A stretch of 64,000 nucleotides of DNA. It comes from Pontibacter sp. HSC-14F20 (GTDB lineage Bacteria; Bacteroidota; Bacteroidia; Cytophagales; Hymenobacteraceae). The position numbers and the translations under genes were made by a program. Position 1 is the stretch's first letter. Every line of letters starts with the position of its first letter. The notes under the pieces were generated by a model that saw only the letters and a program-made list of their open reading frames with translations, was not told the DNA's origin and made no database searches. Below are positions 1 through 9,134 of the stretch, piece by piece. Location: NCBI RefSeq assembly GCF_019599265.1, contig NZ_JAHZTC010000001.1, forward strand, positions 1 to 64,000, read 5' to 3'.

Positions 1-66
1 TTTGCTCACATAATGCTCCAGGTACTCTTTATCTGATTCACTCAATTTTATTTCTATCTTCTCCAT
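1..66 (-). CDS. Partial CDS, possible IS630-type transposase N-terminus
   Basis: Only the first 22 codons are in the window, on the minus strand starting from an ATG at 66. The peptide is charged and helical, with the pattern KLSESDKEYLEHYVSK. An AGGAGG at 71-76 lies 4 nt before the ATG, a strong Shine-Dalgarno that almost no other gene here has. Short openings of this kind resemble the helix-turn-helix start of IS630-family transposases, but 22 residues cannot prove that. It could also be another small DNA-binding protein. The gene continues off the left edge. Confidence 0.4.
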   Translation of the reverse strand, partial: MEKIEIKLSESDKEYLEHYVSK

Positions 67-252
67 GCTTCCTCCTGCTTTTAAGGAAGAAACGCAATCA
101 TTACCTACTAAGTTGACTGTGTACTAGAGGCAATCTTAGCGTTCTAAGCTTTCTATTATAAAGGCAGGGACATATAGCGTAGTGGCGAATCAGTGCTCAG
201 TAAAAGTTGTTATATTCTATGGTTTATAAATACTTGTGAGTCTTATCTGTTA
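67..252. other. Intergenic, no gene seen
   Basis: AT-rich spacer between the leftward partial gene and the end of the amidohydrolase gene. I see no convincing ORF, RNA or terminator. If the partial gene belongs to an insertion sequence, one end of that element should fall here, but I could not identify a terminal inverted repeat from one side alone. Confidence 0.4.
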
Positions 253-1794
253 TTATTTTAAGATCAATTGGCCCGTACCTGCTGTGGTTTCTACCTTAGC
301 TTCCTTCACCACACTACCATTCAAAATAACAAACCGAAATCCGGTTGCCTGCTGATGCGGGTTCTCATATGTCACGTTTTCTTTTACTTCTTCTGGATTA
401 AAAACCAGCAAATCAGCTTTATAGCCTTGCTTTACAAGGCCACGGTTGCGTAGGCCGATGGTTTCAGCAGACAGGCCTGTCATTTTATGTATCGCCTCTT
501 CTAAGGGAAGCAGCTGCTTTTGAACGACATAAGTTTCCAGAATGCGGGCAAAAGTTCCGAAGCTACGGGGATGACGCATCGTAGGGCTGCCATCACTGCA
601 GACCATCACATGCGGGGCCTTCAGAAAAGTCTCCTGCAGGTTTTCATCCATAATAAAGTAAGCGCCGTCCGCACCGTAGGGACCAATATCTTCCATCAAG
701 GCCAGTTCAAATGGTTTGTTTAGCTCTTCAGCTACCTGTTGCAAGGTTTTGCTTTTGTATGGTCCTGAACCGATCAGCGTTGCTTCCGGGCCATTGCGCT
801 GTATGATTTTACTGCGAAGGAAAGTGGCCAGCTCCTGGCGGCGGGTTTTCAGCATTTCCTGGTAATCGTGCGGCTTTTTGGCCCAATCCGGGAAGAGGAT
901 GGCAATGCCGGTATAGCTGGCGGTATACGGGTAAAAATCAGCTGTGACCCGAATACCTTGCTGACGGGCAGAATCCAGCAGTTGCAGGATACGATTGGCG
1001 CGTGCTTCGCCTTTGCCATACACTACTTTAAGATGCGACACGTGCACCGGGCAATACTGACCCTGCTCCAGGAGCTCTCTGATCGAAGCTTCAACGTAGG
1101 CATCGTCCTCGTTGCGCATATGGCTCATGATGATACCACCTTTTTTACCAACTAGCTCAGCAAGTCGGTTTAATTCGGTATTACGGGCGTAGTAGCCGGG
1201 GTTATACTCCAAGCCGGTAGTCAATCCGAAACAACCTGCATCGAGCGCATCTGTCAGGAGCTTTTCCATTTTCGCCATACCTTGGGCAGAAGGGATGGAA
1301 TCGTATGCTATACCTGAGAGCATACGGAGTGTGTTGTGGCCGGCAAACAAGGCGATGTTTACCCCCAGCTTTTTACTGTTTACTTCCTGCATCCATTCTT
1401 TCAGGTCTTCACGCTCCGGGCTAAAACCATCCTGGCCCAGACAGATCGTGGTTACGCCCATCGAAAGGAAATTGGAAAAGTCGGGTGTTTCGAGTGGATC
1501 GCCGTGAGCATGTGTATCAATGAATCCCGGGGTCAGGTATAGGCCGGAGGCGTTAATGGTCCGGTCTGCAGTATAGGTTTTAGTGGTGTCGGTATCGATT
1601 AGCGCAATGGAGTCACCGTTTACCAGCACATGGGCCGCAAAAGCTGCTTTGCCAGTACCATCTACAACCATGGCATTGCGAATCAGGAGTTCGTAGCGGG
1701 TTTTATCAGTAGTCACCTGCTGGCAAGAGGCAAATACAAGCAAAACAATTACAAACCTGACAAACAAAGCGGCGGGACGATACAGTTTTTCCAT
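253..1794 (-). CDS. Exported amidohydrolase, N-acyl-D-amino-acid deacylase family
   Basis: A 513-residue metal-dependent hydrolase of the amidohydrolase superfamily, closest in pattern to D-aminoacylases that release D-amino acids from N-acyl derivatives. The start is placed at the ATG at 1794; the reading frame stays open upstream to a TTG at 1827, but the ATG gives a normal lipoprotein signal with lipobox FASC and Cys24. The metal motif PGFIDTHAHGD puts HAH at residues 95-97. Further signatures are SHMRNEDD, HVSHLK and the late CSDGSP, which holds the catalytic aspartate of the family. The C-terminus has the usual small beta domain ending in RFVILNGSVV. It probably acts outside the cytoplasm, tethered to a membrane. 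The substrate is not determined. Confidence 0.85.
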   Translation of the reverse strand: MEKLYRPAALFVRFVIVLLVFASCQQVTTDKTRYELLIRNAMVVDGTGKAAFAAHVLVNGDSIALIDTDTTKTYTADRTINASGLYLTPGFIDTHAHGDPLETPDFSNFLSMGVTTICLGQDGFSPEREDLKEWMQEVNSKKLGVNIALFAGHNTLRMLSGIAYDSIPSAQGMAKMEKLLTDALDAGCFGLTTGLEYNPGYYARNTELNRLAELVGKKGGIIMSHMRNEDDAYVEASIRELLEQGQYCPVHVSHLKVVYGKGEARANRILQLLDSARQQGIRVTADFYPYTASYTGIAILFPDWAKKPHDYQEMLKTRRQELATFLRSKIIQRNGPEATLIGSGPYKSKTLQQVAEELNKPFELALMEDIGPYGADGAYFIMDENLQETFLKAPHVMVCSDGSPTMRHPRSFGTFARILETYVVQKQLLPLEEAIHKMTGLSAETIGLRNRGLVKQGYKADLLVFNPEEVKENVTYENPHQQATGFRFVILNGSVVKEAKVETTAGTGQLILK

Positions 1795-2097
1795 TCTTAA
1801 AGATAATTTATTAGCTGTAAAAAGCAATACGTTCTTAACTGCAGTTGCACTACATATTCAACTGAAGAGTATAAATCATAATTTTTTTTAGTCCTCGTCA
1901 TAAATTTTTTAATCAAGGGCTTTTTGTTTTATATATGTATATATACCAGATAGTTATGGTGTTACTCAGTGGTGTTGTATCTCCAATATTAGAGCTATTA
2001 TACTGCGAAAGGAAAAGTGATTTTTATTGTACTGGCACGCAACTTGTAATTAATCCTGTCAACAGAGTTTAATGTTTTTAACAAAACTGAAAGTGTT
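1795..2097. other. Divergent intergenic region
   Basis: Lies between the leftward amidohydrolase and the rightward glycine-zipper gene, so it should hold promoters for both. It is AT-rich and includes an alternating purine-pyrimidine run around 1931-1948. No element matches TTTG-N19-TAnnTTTG well, and I see no RNA gene. Confidence 0.4.
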
Positions 2098-2691
2098 ATG
2101 AAAAAGATAAGCTATATCATGAGCCTGGCACTGATGGCATCAGTAGCTTTCGGCGGATCGGCAGAGGCGCAGGAAAAAAGAACTGGCTGGAGCCCGCAGG
2201 CTAAAGGCGCTGTAATCGGTGCTGGTACAGGTGCCGCAGCAGGTGCCATAATACATAAGCGTAACCGTGTAGTAGGCGGTGTTGTGGGTGGTGTAGCCGG
2301 TGGCGCCGTAGGTTACGGTGTAGGCAAGGTCATTGATAACAAGCAGAAGAAGCGTGAAGAGGAAGCCGCACGTATAGCCGCCGCTGAAAGAGCAGCCGCA
2401 GCACAGCGTGCAGCAGCGGCAGAGCGTACCGCAGCTGCCAACAGGGCAACAGTAGCCAAAAATACGCCGGCGCCGGCTCCTGCTCCTGCTAAAAGAACAC
2501 CTGCTCCGCAGTCAAGTTTGGTGGCAGCCACTCCGGCTGAAACAGCAGCAGCCAACTCATTGGCGATGATGTATGCTTCTGAAGAGGGGCCAACCCCTCA
2601 GGTAGTTTATGCCAACTTCCTGCCTAACCTGGACTATGGTGACCGCAGCAAGCCTTACTACACTTCTGAGGTTCGCAGAAAGAGCTGGTAA
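2098..2691 (+). CDS. Exported glycine-zipper (YMGG-like) protein
   Basis: A 197-residue protein with a signal peptide (cleavage near AEAQ, residue 25). A glycine zipper follows at about residues 37-80, with repeated GAGTGAAAG, GGVVGGVAGG and GYGVGKV segments, the form that inserts as a helical hairpin in the envelope. After it comes a charged helix built of repeated AAAERAAAAQR units (about 90-122) and a Pro/Ala linker. The tail is unique. Glycine-zipper envelope proteins are often linked to outer-membrane stress, but no specific function can be read here. An isolated gene with long flanks. Confidence 0.75.
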   Translation: MKKISYIMSLALMASVAFGGSAEAQEKRTGWSPQAKGAVIGAGTGAAAGAIIHKRNRVVGGVVGGVAGGAVGYGVGKVIDNKQKKREEEAARIAAAERAAAAQRAAAAERTAAANRATVAKNTPAPAPAPAKRTPAPQSSLVAATPAETAAANSLAMMYASEEGPTPQVVYANFLPNLDYGDRSKPYYTSEVRRKSW

Positions 2692-2800
2692 CACGTTTAC
2701 CCTATACCTTCTCCCGGCACAAAGCTGGGGGAAGGTACAAATCCAGCGGCGCATTTTTTACGTATGGCGTCGGGGATTATTAACCTAAATTTTAGAAATC

Positions 2801-3262
2801 ATGAAAAACATTCTTTACACCTTATTTGCTGTATTCTTTTTGGCTTCCTGTGCGAAGTCGGAAGGCGGCGAGTCAGTGGATGTCCGGGAATTGAACCAGG
2901 ACTTTATCAGTGCCTGGAATGCAAGGGACTCTGACAAAGTAATCTCGATGATGGCCGAAGATGTGCAGTTTCTGCAAGGCGAGGTCACCTACCGGGGCAA
3001 ATCTGAGGTATCGGATAAGTGGGTGCGCGAAACCATGGGCACCATCGCCGATCTGAAAACCTACCCCGTAAGTTCAGGTATAGATACACAAATTGCTTAC
3101 GAGGCCGGCACATTTTCGGTAGACGTACTGCCGGCTAGTCCCGGTGAGCCCCGCGGACTGGGCGAGGGCAACTTTATGCTGCTCTGGAAGAAAGGGGAGG
3201 ACGGTAACTGGAAACTAAGCTACGCCCAGCTGGAAGGACACCCGGTTGTAGCCCGTAATTAA
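2801..3262 (+). CDS. NTF2-like (SnoaL/DUF4440-type) lipoprotein
   Basis: 153 residues with a lipoprotein signal (lipobox LASC, Cys17). The mature part reads as one cone-shaped NTF2-like domain: LNQDFISAWNARDSDKVISM is the typical opening helix, followed by MAEDVQF, a YRGKSEV turn and the closing strands MLLWKKGEDGNWKL. This fold serves enzymes and binding proteins alike, so no reaction can be given. It should sit in the periplasm or on the outer membrane. A strong terminator follows. Confidence 0.75.
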   Translation: MKNILYTLFAVFFLASCAKSEGGESVDVRELNQDFISAWNARDSDKVISMMAEDVQFLQGEVTYRGKSEVSDKWVRETMGTIADLKTYPVSSGIDTQIAYEAGTFSVDVLPASPGEPRGLGEGNFMLLWKKGEDGNWKLSYAQLEGHPVVARN

Positions 3263-3283
3263 AACGAGAAAAATATAGTTAAC

Positions 3284-3322
3284 AAAAAAGCGGCTGGTCC
3301 TCTGGGATCAGCCGCTTTTTTT
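3284..3322. terminator. Bidirectional intrinsic terminator
   Basis: Stem GCGGCTGGTCC with GGATCAGCCGC (one G-U pair), a 4-nt loop, A-run on the left and seven T on the right. It lies between convergent genes, so it can serve both. Confidence 0.85.
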
Positions 3323-3339
3323 ATAGGTTTAGCCGCTTT

Positions 3340-4572
3340 CTAATGGAAGAACAGGTAAGCGATAAAGATGGCGGCAATAGCACCGGCAAAATCTGCCAGC
3401 AAACCGCAGGTGAGGGCGTAGCGGGAGCGCTTGATGCCAACAGATCCAAAATATACTGCCAGCACGTAAAAAGTCGTTTCGGTAGAGCCCTGGAATACCG
3501 AAGCCATGCGACCTACGAAGGAATCTACCCCATAGGTGGTCATGGCTTCCACCATCAAACCGCGGGCACCGCTTCCGCTCAGGGGTTTCATGAAAGCAAC
3601 TGGCAGGGCAGGTACAAAGTCCGTATTCACACCTGTCAGGGCGATCAGGTAGCCGATGCCATCCACGATCATGTCCAGTGCGCCGGATGTACGGAACACT
3701 CCGATCGCTACCAGGATGGCTACCAGGTAAGGTATGATGGTGATGGCTACCGAGAAGCCTTCTTTAGCACCTTCTATAAACGCTTCGTACACATTCACTT
3801 TCCGGATAAGCGCCAGTCCCACAAACGAAATGATAATCGAGAACAGAATTACATTACTCGTCACTTGGGATATTACGCTTACTTGCTCCTGAGAAATGGT
3901 GCTGAAGTAATAGATAAGTCCCACGATTAACAGCAACAGCGTACCAATGTATGCCAGGATAACCGGGTTGAACAGGTTGATGCGTTGGTATAGCGCTACC
4001 GCAATCAGGCCCACGGTAGTCGAGAAAAATGTGGCTAGCAGTATAGGTATAAAAATATCAGAAGGATCGGCTGCGCCCAGTTGCGCCCTGAACACCATGA
4101 TGCTGATCGGTATGATGGTGAGTCCGGAAGTGTTGAGTACCAGGAACATGATCTGAGCATTGGAAGCCCGGTCCTTGATGGGGTTGAGCTCCTGCATCTC
4201 TTTCATCGCCTTTAAACCAAGCGGTGTGGCGGCATTATCGAGGCCCAGCATGTTGGCTGAAAAATTCATCAGGATAGAGCCGAACACGGGGTGGTTTTTC
4301 GGGATTTCCGGGAAGAGGCGGTTGAAGAAAGGCGCTACCAACCGGGAGAAAATAGCAATGATGCCGCCGCGCTCGCCAACTTTCATCAGTCCCAGCCAAA
4401 GCGTCATCACACCGGTCAGGCCGAGTGAAATTTCGAAACCGAGCTTAGCGTTATCGAAAGTGCTGGTAACGAGTTTCTGGAAAATCTCTACATCGCGAAA
4501 AACGATGAGTTGGAACAAAGCAATGGCAAAGGCGATCAGGAAGAAGCCCGCCCAGAGATAGTTTAATACCAT
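3340..4572 (-). CDS. Nucleoside-recognition (SpmA/SpmB-like) membrane protein
   Basis: A 410-residue polytopic membrane protein made of two nucleoside-recognition (Gate) halves, equal to a fusion of Bacillus spore maturation proteins SpmA and SpmB. The first half carries the SpmA-like motif NMLGLDNAATPLGLKAM; the second half (about 215-410) carries GSVGIKRSRYALTCGL near the C-terminus. Bacteroidota do not sporulate, so the role is unknown. Transport or sensing of a small molecule is a reasonable guess. Downstream of the M14 peptidase gene on the same strand with a 92-nt gap. Confidence 0.8.
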   Translation of the reverse strand: MVLNYLWAGFFLIAFAIALFQLIVFRDVEIFQKLVTSTFDNAKLGFEISLGLTGVMTLWLGLMKVGERGGIIAIFSRLVAPFFNRLFPEIPKNHPVFGSILMNFSANMLGLDNAATPLGLKAMKEMQELNPIKDRASNAQIMFLVLNTSGLTIIPISIMVFRAQLGAADPSDIFIPILLATFFSTTVGLIAVALYQRINLFNPVILAYIGTLLLLIVGLIYYFSTISQEQVSVISQVTSNVILFSIIISFVGLALIRKVNVYEAFIEGAKEGFSVAITIIPYLVAILVAIGVFRTSGALDMIVDGIGYLIALTGVNTDFVPALPVAFMKPLSGSGARGLMVEAMTTYGVDSFVGRMASVFQGSTETTFYVLAVYFGSVGIKRSRYALTCGLLADFAGAIAAIFIAYLFFH

Positions 4573-4664
4573 GAAGCAAAGGTTGGTCTGGAATCAGTCT
4601 GTAAGATACAAACTGATTCCAAAAGGGGAAGAGCTTTGATTGACAAATTTGTCTTGTGGCGGAC

Positions 4665-6116
4665 TTAATGCAGTAGCCCATGAAAAAGGGTTGGTCGCTC
4701 GCCCTGCAGATCATACATAAATCCATTGAGAATCGCATACTTGGCCTGGCCTTGCTCATCTTTCAGAATAAAGTTGGCCGGCTCGTCAAGCGCCAGTTGG
4801 TGGTTCACGATGCTGGCTATACCTGTCACGTTAAGCGGGAGTAAGGTCGGGTCGGGCAGCACGCCGGGCAGGTGACGCACCCGGATGGTGGTATAGCCTT
4901 GCTTTAACAGTCCGGATGCAAGCTCGGTTGTCAGCTCGTCCAGGCTCCCGATGGGTTGCTCGTATACCTGGCCCGGCATCAGCGTAAGACCGGTTGCATC
5001 CAGTTCTTCGTAACCATGGAACACACTCATATCGCCGATCTCTTCTACCGCACTGCTATGGTAAAAGCCAAGGTGATTGGGCGCATCCACTTCAAGTCGG
5101 TTGATGCCGATGTCAAGCAAAGTCTCGCGACCGTTGTCAGTATAGCGGACGTTTCGCAGCACCAAATCGTAGAGGTGGCGCTGGTTTTCAGGTATACGGT
5201 TGTAGCCTTCCAACTCAAATGCTTTGTAGGCATCCTCTGCAATCAGGTATAGCCCCGATAGTATTGCTGTGAAATTGAGCTTGCGGATTTGCTGCTTTTC
5301 CGGGTCACCGTGCTGGCCGCCCGATTCGACCAAAATTACACTGGTGCCCCATTTCTGGATATTGTCACCAAAGGCCCGGGGCTCGTGCTCATCGTTAAAC
5401 TTGGCTACTTGCCCAGGTATAAACTGCTGCAGCACATGATCCATGCCGGCAATGGTGCGCATGGCCCTTTCACGTATTGTGTTGATGTTGCGGTCGTAGT
5501 CGTAGGCCGGGGCCAGAAAAGAGATGGTGGCCGGATGCGCGGTATAGCCAGCCGTATAGTAACGGCTCTGGTCGTGCAGGTTAAAACCGAAGGCTGGTTC
5601 CAGTTGGTCGCGCAGATGTTTCAGCAATTCAGACTCCGGACTCTGCAGACGCAGGGCATCGCGGTTCATGTCTATACCGAAGGCATTGCGGCGGTTAAAT
5701 AGCTCCGCACCGTCCGGGTTAAGCATTGGTACCAGGTATAGCGTCAGGTGTTCGAACATGTGTTTTCGTGCCGGTTCCAATTCGTCGGAAGTGTTGAAAA
5801 ATCGTAGCAGATCGAACAGGGCCATGGTGGCGGTTGGCTCATCGCCGTGCATCTGGGACCAGAGTAATACCTTGGTTTTGCCGGTCCCCACCTTGATCAG
5901 GTAAATCGAGCGGCCCTGTACCGAATGACCAGCCACCTGCACATCAAACAAAGGTTTTGCCTGCAATTGCTCGATCAATGGCACAATATCGCGGTGCCGG
6001 AAGCGGCGGTGCCGCAGGGCAGGCTCCTTATACCTGTTGTGACTGTTATAGAGGTGTCGGCCCAATTCCTGTATTGCGGCAGGAATATTGTCTTCTGAGG
6101 GGTTTGTATTCATCAT
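4665..6116 (-). CDS. M14-family zinc carboxypeptidase
   Basis: A 483-residue protein with the M14 zinc peptidase fold. The zinc ligands are H90 and E93 in QMHGDEPTATMAL and H181 in FNLHDQSRYY. MLNPDGAELFNRRNAFGIDM holds the substrate-binding Asn-Arg region, and VILVESGGQ supplies the late glutamate. No clear signal peptide is seen, so it may be cytoplasmic or use an unusual export route. The last 130 residues form an extra domain of unknown role. Two ATG codons begin the frame and either may be used. Substrate unknown. Confidence 0.85.
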   Translation of the reverse strand: MMNTNPSEDNIPAAIQELGRHLYNSHNRYKEPALRHRRFRHRDIVPLIEQLQAKPLFDVQVAGHSVQGRSIYLIKVGTGKTKVLLWSQMHGDEPTATMALFDLLRFFNTSDELEPARKHMFEHLTLYLVPMLNPDGAELFNRRNAFGIDMNRDALRLQSPESELLKHLRDQLEPAFGFNLHDQSRYYTAGYTAHPATISFLAPAYDYDRNINTIRERAMRTIAGMDHVLQQFIPGQVAKFNDEHEPRAFGDNIQKWGTSVILVESGGQHGDPEKQQIRKLNFTAILSGLYLIAEDAYKAFELEGYNRIPENQRHLYDLVLRNVRYTDNGRETLLDIGINRLEVDAPNHLGFYHSSAVEEIGDMSVFHGYEELDATGLTLMPGQVYEQPIGSLDELTTELASGLLKQGYTTIRVRHLPGVLPDPTLLPLNVTGIASIVNHQLALDEPANFILKDEQGQAKYAILNGFMYDLQGERPTLFHGLLH

Positions 6117-6139
6117 ACCATTTTAAGCTACTCTTTAAT

Positions 6140-6184
6140 AAAAAGCGCCTCCCGCTTCAGGGCTATACCTGAAAGGGGAGGCGC
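6140..6184 (-). terminator. Terminator with the CTATACCT motif in the hairpin apex
   Basis: Read on the minus strand, a GC stem (GCGCCTCCC with GGGAGGCGC) is extended by an inner TTCAGG/CCTGAA stem and followed by a T-run. The apex contains CTATACCT, the over-represented octamer of this window. It ends transcription of the membrane-protein gene just to its right. Confidence 0.8.
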
Positions 6185-6213
6185 TGCCCTATTGGGCTAT
6201 ACCTGATGGCAAC

Positions 6214-6648
6214 TTAGTTGGTTGGCCATGCATGCCAAGGAATGCGAGCCAGTACCAGAATCAGGGCGATTGTATAGAAAATGGCGATGCTGCTGAAACG
6301 TTTTCTGTCGTCCTGCAGACGCTTTGCACGGGCATAACCCACCGTGATCAGTACCACGGCGATCACCATGGTAAGCGGGTGCTCCAGTACGTAAAGTCTC
6401 TGAACGGATTCTTTCATGAAGCCTTCAGTAGCCAGCTCAATTCCTCGTGGTGACACAAAGTAAAGAATCACGCCAAGCACCCACTGCAGGTGGGCAGGTA
6501 TAAGACCCAACAGGCCTCTTTTTCTGTCTTTGTCAGTAAATGGCTTATTGCCAGACATGCCCATAAAGGCAAAAATAATACTAATGATAAGACCTAGCAG
6601 TACCAGGTAGGCCATAAATGAGTGTAAGTGCAGTAATCCTGTCTCCAT
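6214..6648 (-). CDS. Conserved four-helix membrane protein, function unknown
   Basis: 144 residues with four predicted membrane helices (about 8-28, 47-65, 86-106 and 118-138). Histidines lie at helix ends in LHLHSF, PAHLQW and LEHPLT, and the protein ends in WHAWPTN. The spacing resembles small cytochrome b-like proteins, but no heme motif is proven. Single-gene unit closed by its own terminator. Confidence 0.65.
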   Translation of the reverse strand: METGLLHLHSFMAYLVLLGLIISIIFAFMGMSGNKPFTDKDRKRGLLGLIPAHLQWVLGVILYFVSPRGIELATEGFMKESVQRLYVLEHPLTMVIAVVLITVGYARAKRLQDDRKRFSSIAIFYTIALILVLARIPWHAWPTN

Positions 6649-6798
6649 ATCAATGAAAGTGGTTTTGTCTGGTGTAAATATAGGGATTTTATTATCAATT
6701 CAGATGCGGGCGCCCAATTTTAGATAAGGAACCATCAGGCAAAAGAAAACCCTGCACACGCGAAGTATACAGGGTTTAAAGCTAAGGTATAGCTGTGA

Positions 6799-7365
6799 TT
6801 ACTTGCCTTTGCCAATCTTTTTGCTTTCAGGTACGGTCCACAGGTAGATTGTAGAACCGTCAATCACCTGCGTTTCTTCCGGTTCCCAGTCGCCCATATC
6901 AAAGGCATGGGACACGATGCGGGTGCCCGGCTTCAGCTGCTCGAGCAGCACCGGACGGAGTTTCATGTTCACATTTGGCAGCAGGTATAGCGTTACCACG
7001 GAAGCAGGTTTATAATCTACTTTAAACAGATCCTGCTCTACAAATTTCACTTTGTTTGTTACACCGGCTTCCTTTGCGTTTTCGTTCGCTTCCTTAATGC
7101 GTTCCGGGTTTATATCGAAGCCCATGCCGGTGGCACCATGCTCTTTTGCAGCCGTAATCACGATACGACCATCGCCGCAGCCCAGGTCATACACCACATC
7201 CCCGTCCGATACCTGCGCCAATTTCAACATGGCATCTACCACCTTCTGCGGAGTCGGCACATAGGGCACATCCAGCTTGGGCGCTGTGGTAGTGGTCTGG
7301 GCAAATGCAGCCGTGGCTAAAAGTGTCAGCACAAGTGTGCAAAACGAATGTCTGATTGCTCTCAT
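6799..7365 (-). CDS. Class I SAM methyltransferase with a signal peptide
   Basis: 188 residues. The first 22 form a clear signal peptide ending in AFA-Q. A Rossmann methyltransferase core follows: motif I DLGCGDGRI at about 60-68, the acidic loop GMGFDINPERI, and NKVKFVEQDLF for motif II-III. The methyltransferase part is complete, so export of a SAM enzyme to a compartment without known SAM is odd. It may be retained inside, may bind another ligand, or the N-terminus may be a membrane anchor. Substrate unknown. Confidence 0.8.
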   Translation of the reverse strand: MRAIRHSFCTLVLTLLATAAFAQTTTTAPKLDVPYVPTPQKVVDAMLKLAQVSDGDVVYDLGCGDGRIVITAAKEHGATGMGFDINPERIKEANENAKEAGVTNKVKFVEQDLFKVDYKPASVVTLYLLPNVNMKLRPVLLEQLKPGTRIVSHAFDMGDWEPEETQVIDGSTIYLWTVPESKKIGKGK

Positions 7366-7540
7366 CTTGTTTTCATTAAGTTAGTAATCCGTTTAAGAAA
7401 CATTAAGGTATAAGGTGAGCGGTTTTGTGGTGGCGTAGCATTACACGCACAGGCTGTATTTACGTGCCACATGGGTCAGTAGTTCCTGCTTGTGGCATTT
7501 TATGTATATTTTAGTAGGATTCATTTAAGCAAGTCAGTTG

Positions 7541-8959
7541 TCAGGCTGCCTCATTTTTGTGTTTTTGAATACGAGGTATAGCCAGCAATACCAGCACACC
7601 CACCACCAGCACGCCTATACCTACCAAAGCTCCCAAACCCGTGTACATCAGGCTGGAGTAAAAAAGGTAGGCACTCGTAAAGCAGAAAATAAGGGGCAGC
7701 ACAGGGTATAGAGGCACTTTAAAAGGTCTCGGGCGCCCGGGCTCCTTGCGTCGCAACACGAACAGGGCTATACCTACCAGCAACAAAAAGAACCAGAAAA
7801 CCGGCGCTGTATACTCTACCATCGTTTCGAAACCGCTGCGGGTGAACAGGGCTAATCCGACCAGTGCCAGGGAGACAATCCCCTGCACGACATAGGCATT
7901 CACCGGAGAGGATGCTTTGGTGTTCCACTGCCCCAGGTAACTGAAAACCGGGAAGTCCCGGCCAAGTGCGTAATTGGTACGGGCACCGGTCAGGATGGTG
8001 GCATTGGCAGAGGTGAGGGCGGCGAGCACTACAATAATACCGATCAGTACCATACCTGCCTCGCCGATGGTTACCTGCGCCAGGTCGGCAGCTATCGCAT
8101 CAGAGGAGGCCATACCTTCCAACCCCAGCACATGCAGGTACGCCAGATTAATCAGCAGGTAGATCAGGGTGATGACAGCAATGCTGGCAATCAGGGCGGT
8201 GGCCATACCCCTGCGTCCGCTTTTGAGCTCTGCAGAAATGTAAGCCGCCTCGTTCCAGCCGCCGAAGGTGAGCAGCACAAACACCATGGCCAGTCCCATG
8301 GAAGTAGTACCGTTGCCTGTGGCTGCAGTGCTTGTTACAGTTGCCGTTTCATTGGGCGTGAACAGAAAAGCGGCCCCCAGCACGATCAGGATTCCCAGCA
8401 CCTCCAGTATGATCAGAAAACGCTGCACTCCTGTTCCGAAACTGACACCTATAATGTTGATAGTGGTAAGTATGACCACAACCAGCGCGGCATAAAGTAC
8501 TGAAGAGAATTCCCCGATGCTGTAGAGCTGGGCCATATAGTCGCCTATGATAAAGGAAAGCAGCGCAATAGAACCTGTCTGGATGACGCTCATACGGGCC
8601 CATGCAAACAGAAATGCCAGTCGTTTTCCGAAAGCTCTTGTCAGAAAGTGATAATCGCCGCCAGGATGCGGAAAGGTAGTCGTCAGTTCAGCATAGCAGA
8701 GTGCCCCGATCAGTGAAACCAGTCCGCCCAGCACCCAGGTTGTCAGGAACATAGTCCCGCTCTCCACGTTGGCGGCCACCAGTGAGGGTGTCCTGAAAAT
8801 GCCGGCACCCACCACTATCCCCACAATCACGGCGATGGCGTCGAACATGCTCAGGGCGGGTCTCGGTTCTGCTTTCGGTTTTTCTTCGGCCGGTACTGCG
8901 GTTTCGGTGGTGGCCAGGGTAGTGTCTGCTGTTGGAAATTCTTCGTTCAGGTTAGGCAT
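7541..8959 (-). CDS. APC-family amino acid permease
   Basis: 472 residues with about 12 membrane helices. The first helix carries GIVVGAGIFRTPSLVA, the unwound substrate-binding segment typical of the amino acid-polyamine-organocation superfamily. A proline- and glutamate-rich cytoplasmic N-terminus (about 35 residues) precedes it. It should import or exchange amino acids across the inner membrane; the specific substrate cannot be told. Stands alone, divergent from htrA. Confidence 0.85.
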   Translation of the reverse strand: MPNLNEEFPTADTTLATTETAVPAEEKPKAEPRPALSMFDAIAVIVGIVVGAGIFRTPSLVAANVESGTMFLTTWVLGGLVSLIGALCYAELTTTFPHPGGDYHFLTRAFGKRLAFLFAWARMSVIQTGSIALLSFIIGDYMAQLYSIGEFSSVLYAALVVVILTTINIIGVSFGTGVQRFLIILEVLGILIVLGAAFLFTPNETATVTSTAATGNGTTSMGLAMVFVLLTFGGWNEAAYISAELKSGRRGMATALIASIAVITLIYLLINLAYLHVLGLEGMASSDAIAADLAQVTIGEAGMVLIGIIVVLAALTSANATILTGARTNYALGRDFPVFSYLGQWNTKASSPVNAYVVQGIVSLALVGLALFTRSGFETMVEYTAPVFWFFLLLVGIALFVLRRKEPGRPRPFKVPLYPVLPLIFCFTSAYLFYSSLMYTGLGALVGIGVLVVGVLVLLAIPRIQKHKNEAA

Positions 8960-9134
8960 AAGTTTTAGCTAGGTATAGGCTTAATCGACTCTGACCCCAC
9001 TGTTTACGGACAGGAACAGGAGTTGAGTTGTAAACCATGCGCTTTTGTAAAGAGTAAATAGTATAAAGGGTGGGTGCCGGATCGATTCAGGTATAGCCCG
9101 GGTAACGATTCAATTATCTCTTAAATCAGCTGTT

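Noticed and set aside
3343..3930. Plus-strand 195-codon ORF opposite the SpmA/B-like gene
   Set aside because: Antisense shadow; the minus-strand frame has clear membrane helices and family motifs.
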